Made by a program: the position numbers and the translations under genes
Shown: one piece after another, positions 24,925 to 34,612 of the stretch
How the letters are laid out: the number at the start of each line of letters is the position of its first letter
Position numbering within the stretch: position 1 is the first letter of the stretch
From: Flammeovirgaceae bacterium UBA1842
Lineage (GTDB): Bacteria; Bacteroidota; Bacteroidia; Cytophagales; Cyclobacteriaceae
Reading direction: 5' to 3'
Length of the DNA stretch: 64,000 nucleotides
Assembly: GCA_002338655.1 (NCBI GenBank)
Contig: DDIU01000053.1
Span: 164,037-228,036 of the forward strand
The notes under the pieces: model-generated
Database searches by the model: none
What the model was told of the DNA's origin: nothing
Seen by the model: only the letters and a program-made list of their open reading frames with translations

Positions 24925-26082
24925 ATGGCATTAATAACTAAAAAAGAAATAGCTGAATTAAGCAATATAAATAAGGATAATAGTATTTCAATTTTTATTC
25001 CGACACATAGAGGGGGTAAAAAGGTGTTGCAAGGAGAAGATAAACTTGCTCTAAAAAACCAAATAAAAAAGGTGAATAGTAAGTTGACTAAAATTGGCCT
25101 TCAGGCTGAGGCTATTAATAAGCTAATGGCTCCTGTGCAGCAATTAATGGATGATACTGCGTTTTGGCGAGAGCAATCCGATGGCCTGGCGATTTTTGTA
25201 GCCGATGGGTTTTTTAAATACTACACCCTCCCTGTTTATTTCAAGGAATTTAACTACGTGTCCAATTCATTCTATTTAAAGCCATTGATGCCAATGTTTG
25301 TTGGGGACGGTGATTTCTATTTATTGATGCTCGAAAGGAGCAATGTGAAATTATACGAATGTACCCAGCATAGCTTCACTGAAATCAGTATTGAAGAATG
25401 TATACCTGAAACGAAACAGGATCGGGTAGGCTTTGATTTTGAACAGAAAAACCTACAATTCCGAACCGGACAAACAGGAACGGGACAGGTGATGTATCAT
25501 GGCCAAGAAGCAGCTACGGGCAAAAGGGATAATGAAATCAAAAAATATCTCAGGGCAATTAACGATGGTCTGGCCCCAATTTTAAAGGGAGAGAATATAC
25601 CCATGCTTGTTGCGGCCCAAAGGCCAATTTTTGACATCTATAATGAAGTAAATACTTACCCAAATTTGATGGGCGAAAATTTGAATATCAATTTTGGTGA
25701 TACTTCAATTTATGATGCTCACGAGCTGGCTTGGGAAAGAATGGCTCCTGTATTCGATCAGAAAAGAAAGGATAAAATAGCACTTTTTCTTGATGAAGAA
25801 GGTACAGGAAAAACTGCCATAGGAATAGACAAAATTATTCCAGCAGCTATTAATGGAAGGATTGACGCCTTATTTTGTGAAAACAAGTCAGATATTTTTG
25901 GCAGCTATAAAGAAGATAAGGAGGCCATCAGTGTTACCCAAAGTGAGGAAAATGAGGATACCATCTCATTGATGAACGTTGCCGTAATAAAAACATTTTT
26001 AAACGGTGGTGAGGTGTATTTATTGGATAAGGAAGAAATGCCAAATCCAAATTCAAGAATCAATGCATTGTTTAGATATTAA
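24925..26082 (+). CDS. Bacterial archaeo-eukaryotic release factor (baeRF) family protein
   Basis: A 385-aa protein beginning with SISIFIPTHRGGKKVLQGEDKL and including a central YLLMLERSNVKLYE strand and a C-terminal GGEVYLLDKEEMPNPNSRINALFRY block. I recognise this as the baeRF group (probably family 7), predicted homologues of eRF1 peptide-chain release factors that are thought to rescue or modulate ribosomes under stress. No GGQ tripeptide is seen, so hydrolytic release is uncertain. Family recognition is from memory. Confidence 0.75.
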   Translation: MALITKKEIAELSNINKDNSISIFIPTHRGGKKVLQGEDKLALKNQIKKVNSKLTKIGLQAEAINKLMAPVQQLMDDTAFWREQSDGLAIFVADGFFKYYTLPVYFKEFNYVSNSFYLKPLMPMFVGDGDFYLLMLERSNVKLYECTQHSFTEISIEECIPETKQDRVGFDFEQKNLQFRTGQTGTGQVMYHGQEAATGKRDNEIKKYLRAINDGLAPILKGENIPMLVAAQRPIFDIYNEVNTYPNLMGENLNINFGDTSIYDAHELAWERMAPVFDQKRKDKIALFLDEEGTGKTAIGIDKIIPAAINGRIDALFCENKSDIFGSYKEDKEAISVTQSEENEDTISLMNVAVIKTFLNGGEVYLLDKEEMPNPNSRINALFRY

Positions 26083-26181
26083 AAACGAAAACAGAATTGG
26101 GCACCGTAAAAATAAGTGGCTCAAATGTTTTCAAACCATACTCAACGGGTATGTGTAAAAAGATAATTAAAGGTAAAAGAT

Positions 26182-27123
26182 ATGAAAAACGAAACATTAA
26201 AAAACAATCCGCTTTTATGCGACATAGAAACTGGGATGTGTGAAATACCAGGTACAAGCTCGGATTCTACAGCGAACAGTAATATTCAATCAACCAAAAA
26301 ATCCGTAAAGGTTATTTATTACACAGACCCTATTTGTTCTTCCTGTTGGGGTATTGAGCCTCAATTGCGAAAACTCAAACTGGAGTATGGCAACGAAATT
26401 GAAATAGAATATAGAATGGGGGGTCTGCTACCAGATTGGAATTACAATAGCGGTGGCATCAGTAAGCCATCTGATGTAGCCACTCACTGGGACGAGGTGA
26501 GTGTTCATTACGACATGCCCATTGACGGTGATTTGTGGTTGGAAGACCCTTTAAATTCTTCTTATCCTCCATCCATTGCCTTTAAGGCAGCTCAAATGCA
26601 AGACAATGAAAAAGCGGTCCTTTTTCTTCGGGAAATCAGGGAAATGGTTTTTCTACAGAAGAAAAATATTGCTAAATGGGAGTATATGGAAGTTGCTGCA
26701 AAGAAAGTAGGGCTAAACATTGAGCAGTTCAAAGCCGACTTTGAAGGCGATGCAAAGGCATTGTTTAAAAAAGATTTGAAATTGGGCAGTGAATTGGGCG
26801 TGAGAGGGTTTCCTACCACATTCTTTTTGGATGATGCTGGTAATAAAGAAATCGTTTATGGCTCAAGGCCCTATGCTTTTTATGAGATGGCCATTCTAAA
26901 GCTTAACGCAAATGCTACAAAAAGTGAGTATAGTAAAGATTGGGAAACGCTCTTCGCAAAGTATCCTACGCTCACAGCAAAGGAGTTTTCAGAACTTTCA
27001 GGTACTCCAAGAAATGAAAGTGAGAAAGTATTGAATGAACTTTCAAACAAAGGAATATTGGAAAAAATGACCACTAAAAATGGGTCTATTTGGGGAATTG
27101 TAAAGCAAAGCACTAATGATTAA
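26182..27123 (+). CDS. DsbA-family thiol oxidoreductase with C-terminal winged-helix-like tail
   Basis: A 313-aa cytoplasmic DsbA/FrnE-like protein with active site C52-S-S-C55-W and the family cis-Pro region GVRGFPTTFFLDD. It resembles SpxH/FrnE oxidoreductases. The last about 50 residues (LTAKEFSELSGTPRNESEKVLNEL) look like a small helix-turn-helix. There is no signal peptide. It overlaps the downstream DoxX gene by 8 bp. It likely acts in thiol or electrophile stress. Confidence 0.88.
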   Translation: MKNETLKNNPLLCDIETGMCEIPGTSSDSTANSNIQSTKKSVKVIYYTDPICSSCWGIEPQLRKLKLEYGNEIEIEYRMGGLLPDWNYNSGGISKPSDVATHWDEVSVHYDMPIDGDLWLEDPLNSSYPPSIAFKAAQMQDNEKAVLFLREIREMVFLQKKNIAKWEYMEVAAKKVGLNIEQFKADFEGDAKALFKKDLKLGSELGVRGFPTTFFLDDAGNKEIVYGSRPYAFYEMAILKLNANATKSEYSKDWETLFAKYPTLTAKEFSELSGTPRNESEKVLNELSNKGILEKMTTKNGSIWGIVKQSTND

Positions 27124-27541
27124 GAACATATTCAATACGGGCAATTACCCGCAAAACATAAACCTGATGCTGTTGATAGTCCGTGTGGCAGTAGGGGCAT
27201 TAATGTTAACACATGGCACTGGTAAATTTTTAGCATTAATTGGAGATGATCCAATACAGTTTGCTGACCCAATAGGCATCGGTGAAACTGCCTCATTAGT
27301 GATGGCGGCTTTTGCTGAGGTGTTTTGTTCAATCCTCTTGATTTTTGGATTGGCTACCCGCTTTGCCACCATTCCTTTGATAATCACCATGTTGGTAGCA
27401 ACTTTTATAGTGCATGCCAATGATGGGTTTGGAAGACAGGAAGTACCGCTACTTTATACCACTATTTTCTTTGCTATTGCAATTGCAGGAGCGGGTAAAA
27501 TATCAATTGATAATTGGATATACAATAAGCTTAACCAGTAG
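27116..27541 (+). CDS. DoxX family membrane protein
   Basis: A 141-aa protein with four membrane helices and the DoxX signature (LLIVRVAVGALMLTHGTGKF, FAEVFCSILLIFGLATRF, PLLYTTIFFAIAIAGAGKISID). DoxX/CatD-type proteins accompany quinone and catechol detoxification and redox-stress genes. It overlaps the DsbA-like gene by 8 bp, so the two are translationally coupled. Confidence 0.92.
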   Translation: MIKNIFNTGNYPQNINLMLLIVRVAVGALMLTHGTGKFLALIGDDPIQFADPIGIGETASLVMAAFAEVFCSILLIFGLATRFATIPLIITMLVATFIVHANDGFGRQEVPLLYTTIFFAIAIAGAGKISIDNWIYNKLNQ

Positions 27542-27622
27542 CAATATCCAATCAATTTCATGAATGATGAAAAGAAAGGATTTTTTTAAATACTGGCATT
27601 ATTGCCACTAATAGGAGCAACA

Positions 27623-28453
27623 ATGAAACTGAACGAATTAAATAAAATAATAGAACCATTTAGCAGCACGGAAAAAATGCCCGTGCTGTTCCTTGGGCAT
27701 GGCAGTCCAATGAATGCGATAGAGGAGAACGAGTTTGTTCAGGGGTTCAGGGATATTTCTACAGAAATTGAAATGCCCAAAGCAATACTTTGTATTTCAG
27801 CTCATTGGGAAACAAAGGGAACCCTGGTTACGGCCATGGAAAACCCTCCGACCATACACGATTTTGGTGGGTTCCCCAAAGCACTTTTTGATGTGCAATA
27901 TCCCGCACTTGGAAGTCCTGAACTGGCTAAGGCAACACAGGAAATGATAAAGAGCACGGATGTACAGCTGGACGATAAATGGGGCCTGGATCATGGTGCA
28001 TGGTCGGTGATCAAGCACATGTACCCGAAGGCAGATGTCCCGGTCATACAAATGAGCCTGGATTATTCTAAAGATGCACAGCATCATTATGAATTGGCCA
28101 AGGAGCTGACAAATCTTCGTGAAAGAGGCGTTTTAATAGTAGGAAGTGGGAACATGGTGCATAACCTCAGACTGGTAGATTGGGGACGATTGGATGAACA
28201 ATACGGACATGACTGGGCAATTGAGGCAAATGAAAAAATGAAGGAATTAATAATGGCTGGAAACCATCAGGAGTTGATAGATTATAAAAACCAGGGAAAG
28301 GCATTTCAAATGTCCATTCCTACTCCAGAACATTACCTGCCGCTATTGTATATATTGGCTTTAAAAGACGAAAGTGACGATATAGCCTTGTTCAATGACC
28401 AATTGGTTGCAGGGGCAATAACTATGACCTCTGTTAAAATAGGGGGCAATTAA
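27623..28453 (+). CDS. ygiD: 4,5-DOPA-extradiol-type dioxygenase (LigB family, YgiD-like)
   Basis: A 276-aa class III extradiol dioxygenase. Metal-binding and catalytic His residues are visible in FLGHGSPMNAI, CISAHWETKG, IHDFGGFP and LDHGAWSVIKHMYP. It ring-opens catechols such as DOPA. The ATG at 27623 is preceded by AGGAG at proper spacing and is preferred over the upstream in-frame TTG at 27602. It sits in the same-strand detoxification island, consistent with catechol removal. Confidence 0.92.
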   Translation: MKLNELNKIIEPFSSTEKMPVLFLGHGSPMNAIEENEFVQGFRDISTEIEMPKAILCISAHWETKGTLVTAMENPPTIHDFGGFPKALFDVQYPALGSPELAKATQEMIKSTDVQLDDKWGLDHGAWSVIKHMYPKADVPVIQMSLDYSKDAQHHYELAKELTNLRERGVLIVGSGNMVHNLRLVDWGRLDEQYGHDWAIEANEKMKELIMAGNHQELIDYKNQGKAFQMSIPTPEHYLPLLYILALKDESDDIALFNDQLVAGAITMTSVKIGGN

Positions 28454-28573
28454 TGAAGGAATGAAAAGCAAACGCATTTTATAATGTTGATTGAATACTG
28501 ATATAAGTCATTTTAATATGGTTGGTAAATAGTGTAACTTGATTCAAGATTAAATCATTTAAAAACTACTGAA

Positions 28574-30085
28574 ATGGAAGAGAAAAAATCAAAGCTTACT
28601 AGACAGACTGGGGCACCTGTTCCAGATAATCAGAATGTGCAAACAGCTGGCCCACGTGGACCCATGTTGATGCAGGATGCTTGGTTCCTTGAAAAAATGG
28701 CTAATTTTGACCGTGAGGTGATTCCAGAAAGAAGGATGCACGCAAAGGGTTCAGGTGCATTCGGTACTTTTACAGTAACACATGATATTACACAATACAC
28801 TAAGGCCGATATATTCAGCAAAGTAGGGAAAAAGACAGAAATGTTCAGTCGGTTTTCTACCGTTGCCGGTGAAAGAGGGGCTGCTGATGCTGAAAGGGAC
28901 ATCAGGGGTTTTGCCCTGAAGTTTTATACCGATGAAGGAATCTGGGATTTGGTTGGAAATAATACTCCAGTATTCTTCTTCCGTGATCCAATGAAGTTTC
29001 CGGACTTGAACCACGCTGTAAAACGCGATCCTAAAACCAACCTGAGGAGTGCCAACAGCAACTGGGATTTCTGGACACTGCTCCCTGAATCTTTGCACCA
29101 GGTTACCATTACGATGAGTGATCGGGGTATTCCGAAAGGATATAGGAATATGCACGGATTTGGAAGTCACACCTTCAGTTTTATCAACAAGAAAAATGTG
29201 AGGCACTGGGTGAAATTCCATTTTGTAAGTCAGCAGGGAATCAAAAACTTGTCTGATGAAGAGGCTATGAAAATAGTGGGTATGGACAGGGAATCATCCC
29301 AAAGAGACCTTTTTGATGCGATTGAAAAGAAAGATTTCCCGAAATGGAAAATGTTTATCCAGGTGATGACGGAAGAGCAGGCAAAGACCTATCGTTTCCA
29401 TCCATTTGATTTGACAAAGGTTTGGTACAAAAAGGATTTTCCACTTATTCCTGTCGGAGAATTTGAGTTGAACAGGAACCCTGAAAACTACTTCCAGGAT
29501 GTTGAGCAAGCAGCCTTCAATCCAACGAATATTGTTCCGGGAATTGGGTTTTCACCAGACAAAATGCTACAAGGAAGGCTGTTTTCCTATGGAGATGCAC
29601 AGCGTTACAGATTGGGTGTAAACCACTATCAAATTCCTGTAAACAAACCTACATGCCCATATCATGCCTTTCATAGGGATGGGGCTATGCGTGTGGACGG
29701 AAACTATGGTGGGGCCAAGCATTACGAACCAAATAGCTATGGCGAATGGCAAGAGCAGCCCGAAGCACAGGAGCCGCCTTTAGAATTGGATGGAACGGCC
29801 TATGCGCACAATTTCAGGGATGATGATGAAGATTACTTCACTCAGCCCGGTGAATTGTTCCGTATTATCAAAGCAGATGGTAAAGCTGAACTATTGTTTA
29901 ACAATACCGCTGCTCAAGTAGGTGGCGCTGATAAATTTATTCAGGTCCGACATATCAGGAACTGCTTTAAAGCAGATCCGGAATATGGAAAAGGTGTAGC
30001 CAAAGCGCTTGGCTTAACCATGGACGAAGTAAATAACTTCGACATGGCTCCCCATGACAAATGGGCACCGAGACCTACCCGCTGA
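28574..30085 (+). CDS. katA: Heme catalase (monofunctional)
   Basis: A 503-aa clade-3-size catalase that decomposes H2O2. It has the distal His in RRMHAKGSGAFG (about residue 56), the FSRFSTVAGERGAAD segment, conserved FFRDPMKFPDLNHAVKRDP and the proximal heme ligand Tyr in RLFSYGDAQRYRLG. There is no signal peptide. Upstream spacing (120 bp) suggests its own promoter. Dps lies three genes downstream, together forming a peroxide defence. Confidence 0.97.
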   Translation: MEEKKSKLTRQTGAPVPDNQNVQTAGPRGPMLMQDAWFLEKMANFDREVIPERRMHAKGSGAFGTFTVTHDITQYTKADIFSKVGKKTEMFSRFSTVAGERGAADAERDIRGFALKFYTDEGIWDLVGNNTPVFFFRDPMKFPDLNHAVKRDPKTNLRSANSNWDFWTLLPESLHQVTITMSDRGIPKGYRNMHGFGSHTFSFINKKNVRHWVKFHFVSQQGIKNLSDEEAMKIVGMDRESSQRDLFDAIEKKDFPKWKMFIQVMTEEQAKTYRFHPFDLTKVWYKKDFPLIPVGEFELNRNPENYFQDVEQAAFNPTNIVPGIGFSPDKMLQGRLFSYGDAQRYRLGVNHYQIPVNKPTCPYHAFHRDGAMRVDGNYGGAKHYEPNSYGEWQEQPEAQEPPLELDGTAYAHNFRDDDEDYFTQPGELFRIIKADGKAELLFNNTAAQVGGADKFIQVRHIRNCFKADPEYGKGVAKALGLTMDEVNNFDMAPHDKWAPRPTR

Positions 30086-30117
30086 TGGGTTGCTGAAAAA
30101 TCAATAAGAACTAGGCA

Positions 30118-30164
30118 AACCATTGCCATAGATGGCGGAAGACCGAATATTTATGGCAATGGTT
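30118..30164. other. Perfect 13-bp inverted repeat downstream of catalase
   Basis: AACCATTGCCATA (30118-30130) is the exact reverse complement of TATGGCAATGGTT (30152-30164), with a 21-nt loop. No T run follows, so it is not a standard terminator. It could be a 3' stabilising hairpin or an operator for the downstream dehydrogenase. Confidence 0.7.
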
Positions 30165-30347
30165 CATCAAATGCATTAGGATGGACACTATAGGAACAGC
30201 CTGATGGCGGCTACTGCTATATTAATTTTTATAGGTGGCTAAAAAGAGAATGTTGATTTAAATGCACAGTAATGACAAGATATTGTATAACATTTTAAAA
30301 TTGAAAAAGAGAAAATATTAATTATAAACACTTAAAAACAAAGAATT

Positions 30348-31409
30348 ATGGCAACAATGAAAGCAGCTCGCTGGTACGCAGCGAAAGACATACGGGTAGA
30401 AGAAGCCAAAATTCCTACTCCAAATGACAACCAAGTAAAAATTGAAGTGAAATTCACAGGTATATGCGGTTCTGACCTGCATGAATATACACATGGGCCT
30501 CAACTTATTCCGGTTGATAAGCCCTACCCACTTAATGGGCATCAGGGAACCACAACCCTAGGACACGAATTTTCGGGGGTAGTTGAAGAAGTTGGCAAAA
30601 ACGTAAAAAATGTCAAAAAAGGAGACCGGGTGACGGTAGAGCCGATTTTTAGAAATCCTGAAAGTCCGTTTATCACCACCGGTGAATATAACCTCTCTGA
30701 GCCTCTGGGATTTGTGGGACTGACCTCCAATGGTGGTTTTGCGAAATATACCGTGGTTGAGGACTATATGGTGCATAAAATGCCCGACAAGATGACCTTT
30801 GAACAGGGTGCCATTGTGGAACCTGCTGCAGTTGCAGCTTACGCTATCCACCAAAGTGGAATGAAAATGGGCGACACGGTATTGATAACGGGAGCAGGGC
30901 CTATTGGTCTGCTAACGGTACAGGTGGCCCTTGCCACAGGTGCTTCTCAAATTTTTGTGTCCGATGTCTCGGAAAACAGATTAAAAAAGGCCAAAGAAGT
31001 GGGTGCTACGCACACTTTTGATGCAAGGGATAAAGAAATTCCTCAAAAGATTAAAAAGATGACGGGCTTAGGCGTAGATATATTTATCGATGCAGCGGGA
31101 GTTCAGGCTTCTTTTGATACGGGTATTGACAGCCTTCGCAATGGCGGAACGGCCGTTTTAGTTGCGCTCTTTGGCAAAGAGGTAACTCACAATGCCTTAA
31201 ATCATACTTTGAGGGAGTTGACGATAAAAGGAACAGCCGCCTACCGCAACATTTTTCCGCAGACCATTGCATTGATCAATAGCGGAAGATTGCCTGTGGA
31301 AAAACTGATTACCAGTGTAATCTCATTGGATGAGATAGTGGAAAAGGGTTTTGAGGCATTGACCAAAGACCCGTCAGAAGTAAAGATATTAGTGGAAATC
31401 AACCGTTAA
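30348..31409 (+). CDS. Zinc-dependent 2,3-butanediol dehydrogenase-like alcohol dehydrogenase
   Basis: A 353-aa medium-chain dehydrogenase. Catalytic zinc ligands are in FTGICGSDLHEYTHG and GHEFSGVVEEVG, and the NAD(P)-binding GAGPIGLLT lies at about 181. The insert HGPQLIPVDKPYPLNGHQG is typical of (R,R)-butanediol dehydrogenases. It probably interconverts acetoin/diacetyl and butanediol or related ketones. It is followed 46 bp downstream by dps. Confidence 0.9.
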   Translation: MATMKAARWYAAKDIRVEEAKIPTPNDNQVKIEVKFTGICGSDLHEYTHGPQLIPVDKPYPLNGHQGTTTLGHEFSGVVEEVGKNVKNVKKGDRVTVEPIFRNPESPFITTGEYNLSEPLGFVGLTSNGGFAKYTVVEDYMVHKMPDKMTFEQGAIVEPAAVAAYAIHQSGMKMGDTVLITGAGPIGLLTVQVALATGASQIFVSDVSENRLKKAKEVGATHTFDARDKEIPQKIKKMTGLGVDIFIDAAGVQASFDTGIDSLRNGGTAVLVALFGKEVTHNALNHTLRELTIKGTAAYRNIFPQTIALINSGRLPVEKLITSVISLDEIVEKGFEALTKDPSEVKILVEINR

Positions 31410-31455
31410 TTAATAAAATAAAAATCAATTATAAACCTTAAATAAAATTAAAAAA

Positions 31456-31929
31456 ATGGCAAAATTAAATTCAATTGGACTAGATGTAGAAAAATCTAAA
31501 GCACTTGCAGAAAAACTGAATGAACTCCTGGCAGATTATTCAATTTTTTACCAGAATATCAGAGGGTATCATTGGAACATTAAAGGGGACAAATTCTTTG
31601 AATTACATGATAAATTCCAGGAGCTGTATGAGAACTTATTTATAAAAATTGATGAAGTGGCAGAGCGGATCAGGACATTGGGTCACACCCCAAACCATAA
31701 ATTCTCTGACTATCAGAAAGAAGCTAAAATCAAAGAAAGTTCGGAAGTGTCTGACGGGATAAAGGATGTACAAGACACCCTTGAATCGTTAAAAATTATT
31801 ATCATACTTCAGCGGGAAATCCTTGAGTTATCGGCAGAAACAGATGATGAAGGAACCAATGCATTGATGAGTGATTACATTCGCGAACAGGAAAAATTGG
31901 TTTGGATGTATTCAGCTTATTTGAAATAG
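31456..31929 (+). CDS. dps: Dps family DNA-protecting ferritin
   Basis: A 157-aa Dps/miniferritin with the inter-subunit ferroxidase ligands: His in NIRGYHWNIKG, then FFELHDKFQELYENLFIKIDEVAERIRTLG. It oxidises Fe(II) with H2O2 and shields DNA during oxidative stress and starvation. Its position near catalase supports a peroxide-stress role. Confidence 0.95.
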   Translation: MAKLNSIGLDVEKSKALAEKLNELLADYSIFYQNIRGYHWNIKGDKFFELHDKFQELYENLFIKIDEVAERIRTLGHTPNHKFSDYQKEAKIKESSEVSDGIKDVQDTLESLKIIIILQREILELSAETDDEGTNALMSDYIREQEKLVWMYSAYLK

Positions 31930-32130
31930 TAACGATACCTTCAATTTCAATAGTAAAGACGTTTGTGGAGTGCGTTTAGTAAATAATTCACATCCACAAC
32001 GGGATGATGTTGAGATTGAAGGTTTATCATCAATACAATGAAACATGGGGGGTCCGTTTAGAAAACGGGGACACCACTTCAATAACCGATTGCAAAATGG
32101 TTTCAAACGATAATTTAAATTTCACTGATT

Positions 32131-33021
32131 ATGTCAAACATCAAACTGATAATAGAAGAAAGAGCGGTTAGCATAGGGAAGTTTATGGTGGGGCGTTTAT
32201 TGCCATTCCGACAAAAAAGAATGGTGGGGCCCTTCATTTATATTGACCACATGGGCCCCGTTAAATTAAGTGAGCGGGAAAACTTCGATGTATTGCCACA
32301 CCCTCACATCGGTCTTTCAACGCTTACTTTTTTATTTGAAGGTAGCATAATGCACCGTGATACACTTGGCAACAACGTAGAAATAAAGCCCGGTGCTGTC
32401 AACTGGATGACCGCAGGAAAAGGAATTGTCCATTCGGAGCGTACCCCTGAATATTTAAGGGAATCTCAATTGTTTATGCATGGTTTGCAGATCTGGGTGG
32501 CTCTGCCGAAGGATTTGGAACAAATGGAGCCTGAGTTTTCTCATATTGAGGAGCAACAGATTCCAAGATGGACGGAAGGAGACCTGCAATTTAAGCTCGT
32601 GGCTGGTGAGGCTTTCGGTAGAAAATCGCCCGTTCCGGTTTTTAGCAAACTGTTTATGCTTGAAATAAAAAGCAAAACAAAACAGACTGTCAATATTGGT
32701 GATGAGCTTTTTGGTGAGGCAGGCTTGTATATTCTCAAAGGGGCCATTGAAAGTGAAGGCAATGTTTATGACCCTAAACAACTATTGGTAGCAAAAGACA
32801 GCACACTTTGTGAGTTTACGATTCAGGAAAATAGTACCATCTATATTTTTGGTGGTGAGCCTTTTCCCGAAGAACGGTTTATTGACTGGAACTTCGTTTC
32901 ATCAAGCAAAGAACTCATTGAAGAAGCCAAGGAGAAATGGAAGGCACAGTCATTTGACAAAATTGAAGGGGACGAAACGGAGTTTATTCCTTATCCAACG
33001 TTCAAATTAAAAGGGATTTAA
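32131..33021 (+). CDS. Pirin family protein
   Basis: A 296-aa two-cupin pirin. The N-terminal cupin carries the metal-site motif HPHIGLSTLTFLFEG with a second His in GKGIVHSERTPE. Pirins include quercetin dioxygenases and redox sensors. The gene starts a tight run with the VOC dioxygenase (10-bp gap), esterase (8 bp) and DUF5996 (16 bp). Confidence 0.94.
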   Translation: MSNIKLIIEERAVSIGKFMVGRLLPFRQKRMVGPFIYIDHMGPVKLSERENFDVLPHPHIGLSTLTFLFEGSIMHRDTLGNNVEIKPGAVNWMTAGKGIVHSERTPEYLRESQLFMHGLQIWVALPKDLEQMEPEFSHIEEQQIPRWTEGDLQFKLVAGEAFGRKSPVPVFSKLFMLEIKSKTKQTVNIGDELFGEAGLYILKGAIESEGNVYDPKQLLVAKDSTLCEFTIQENSTIYIFGGEPFPEERFIDWNFVSSSKELIEEAKEKWKAQSFDKIEGDETEFIPYPTFKLKGI

Positions 33022-33031
33022 CTATAAGCTT

Positions 33032-33970
33032 ATGAACAAAATATTGGGACTGCATCACATTACTGCCATTGCAGGGGATGCACAGCGTAATTACGACTTC
33101 TATACCAAAACCCTTGGGTTTCGCTTGGTCAAGAGAACGGTAAATTTTGATGATCCACAGACCTATCATTTCTACTTTGGAAATAAGGTGGGCTCCCCGG
33201 GAACCATCCTTACCTTCTTCCCTTGGGCAAATGTGGGGCAAGGAAAGAACGGTGCCGGTATGGCTACAGAAATAGGCTATTCTGTACCGAATGGAAGTTT
33301 GGAGTTTTGGAAAACCCGTTTGGAAAAAGGCAATATTTCCCACAATGCAGACAGTGTACGGTTTGGGGAAAAGCACATTGCTTTCCAAGACCCTGACGGT
33401 TTGTGGCTCAATCTGATCGAAGCCAAACACAACGATGAGCGAAAAGGATGTGAAACCGCTGAAATAAATGCCGATGTGGCGATCAAGGGCTTCCATACAG
33501 TTACATTGACCCTGAATGACATCAATGCTACAGCTGCAATTTTAACGGAAGTATTCGGCTACAAGCAGATTGCACAGGAAGGCAATTTATACCGCTATCA
33601 AACCGATGCCGTAGAAAATGCGGCCATAGTAGACCTATTGGAAATGCCACAAGCCCAAAGAGGTTTAAATGCAGGGGGTACTAATCATCATGTGGCATTT
33701 AGGGTAAAGGATGAAGAAGTCTTGATGGCGTTTAGGGAAAAAATTGCCGCAAGGGGCCTTCAAATTACCGGGAAAATAAACCGGGACTATTTCTTTTCGC
33801 TCTATTTCCGTGAGCCGGGAGGCGTTCTGTTTGAAATAGCGACAGATAATCCTGGATTCGCAACGGATGAGACGGTAGAAAACTTGGGGAGCTCACTTCA
33901 ATTACCAGATCAATATAAGGCGATGCGGGATAAAATTGAAAAGGGGCTACCGGAGCTTCACACTAAATAA
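33032..33970 (+). CDS. Ring-cleaving dioxygenase of the VOC/glyoxalase superfamily (MhqO/MhqA-like)
   Basis: A 312-aa protein with two VOC modules (about 5-130 and 150-285), starting ILGLHHITAIAGDAQRNYDFYT. Metal ligands are expected at H8 and in GTNHHVAFRV and GGVLFEIATD. This family resembles MhqA/MhqO of Bacillus subtilis, which open hydroquinone rings. Together with the esterase immediately downstream it matches the MhqO-MhqD pairing. Confidence 0.92.
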   Translation: MNKILGLHHITAIAGDAQRNYDFYTKTLGFRLVKRTVNFDDPQTYHFYFGNKVGSPGTILTFFPWANVGQGKNGAGMATEIGYSVPNGSLEFWKTRLEKGNISHNADSVRFGEKHIAFQDPDGLWLNLIEAKHNDERKGCETAEINADVAIKGFHTVTLTLNDINATAAILTEVFGYKQIAQEGNLYRYQTDAVENAAIVDLLEMPQAQRGLNAGGTNHHVAFRVKDEEVLMAFREKIAARGLQITGKINRDYFFSLYFREPGGVLFEIATDNPGFATDETVENLGSSLQLPDQYKAMRDKIEKGLPELHTK

Positions 33971-33978
33971 CGACCAAT

Positions 33979-34596
33979 ATGCACAGGAAAAATATACATA
34001 CAGCAGGTAAACCTTTAAAAGAAGCCAAGAAAGTGTTAATCATGATACATGGTCGTGGAGCCAATGCCCGTGATATCCTCGGACTTTCTTCACATTTAAA
34101 TGTGTCTGATTATGCCTTATTCGCCCCCGAGGCCACAAATAATACTTGGTACCCTTATTCATTTATTGCTCAACCTGAGCAAAATGAACCCTGGCTTTCT
34201 TCTGCTCTTAATCTACTGAAGGAAGTAGTGGATGAGGTGAGCGAACAAGGGACTACTCCCGAAAATATTTACTTTCTGGGTTTTTCGCAGGGGGCTTGTT
34301 TGGCATTGGAGTTTGTAACCCGTCATGCTCAAAAATGGGGAGGTGTAGTGGCGTTTACTGGCGGACTTATTGGCGATAAAATATATCAAGGGAATTATTC
34401 TGGCGACTTTAATGGGACACCCGTATTTATCGGTACCGGAAATCCCGATCCGCATGTGCCCATAGAGCGAGTAAATGAAAGTGTAAGTATCCTGCAAAAA
34501 ATGAATGCAAAAGTACACCTACAAGTGCATGATGGCCGACCACATAGTATCTCTCCGGATGAGATAGAAGAAGCAAACCGAGTGATTTTTAACTAA
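33979..34596 (+). CDS. Phospholipase/carboxylesterase family hydrolase (MhqD-like)
   Basis: A 205-aa alpha/beta hydrolase with oxyanion motif IMIHGRGANARDI, nucleophile GFSQGACLALEF and C-terminal His in GRPHSISPDEI. Small carboxylesterases of this type sit next to ring-cleaving dioxygenases in quinone-response operons. It starts 8 bp after the dioxygenase stop. Confidence 0.92.
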   Translation: MHRKNIHTAGKPLKEAKKVLIMIHGRGANARDILGLSSHLNVSDYALFAPEATNNTWYPYSFIAQPEQNEPWLSSALNLLKEVVDEVSEQGTTPENIYFLGFSQGACLALEFVTRHAQKWGGVVAFTGGLIGDKIYQGNYSGDFNGTPVFIGTGNPDPHVPIERVNESVSILQKMNAKVHLQVHDGRPHSISPDEIEEANRVIFN

Positions 34597-34612
34597 CTAA
34601 ATAAAGAACAGA

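Noticed and set aside
28531..28544. AGTGTAACTTGATT upstream of catalase as a fourth copy of the DUF3494/YceI motif
   Set aside because: Only about nine contiguous matches and no TTTG -7 element at either spacing; chance similarity in AT-rich DNA is likely.
31937..32023. ACCTTCAAT / ATTGAAGGT inverted repeat between dps and pirin
   Set aside because: Arms of 9 bp are separated by about 70 nt with no further pairing; too weak to call a regulatory element.
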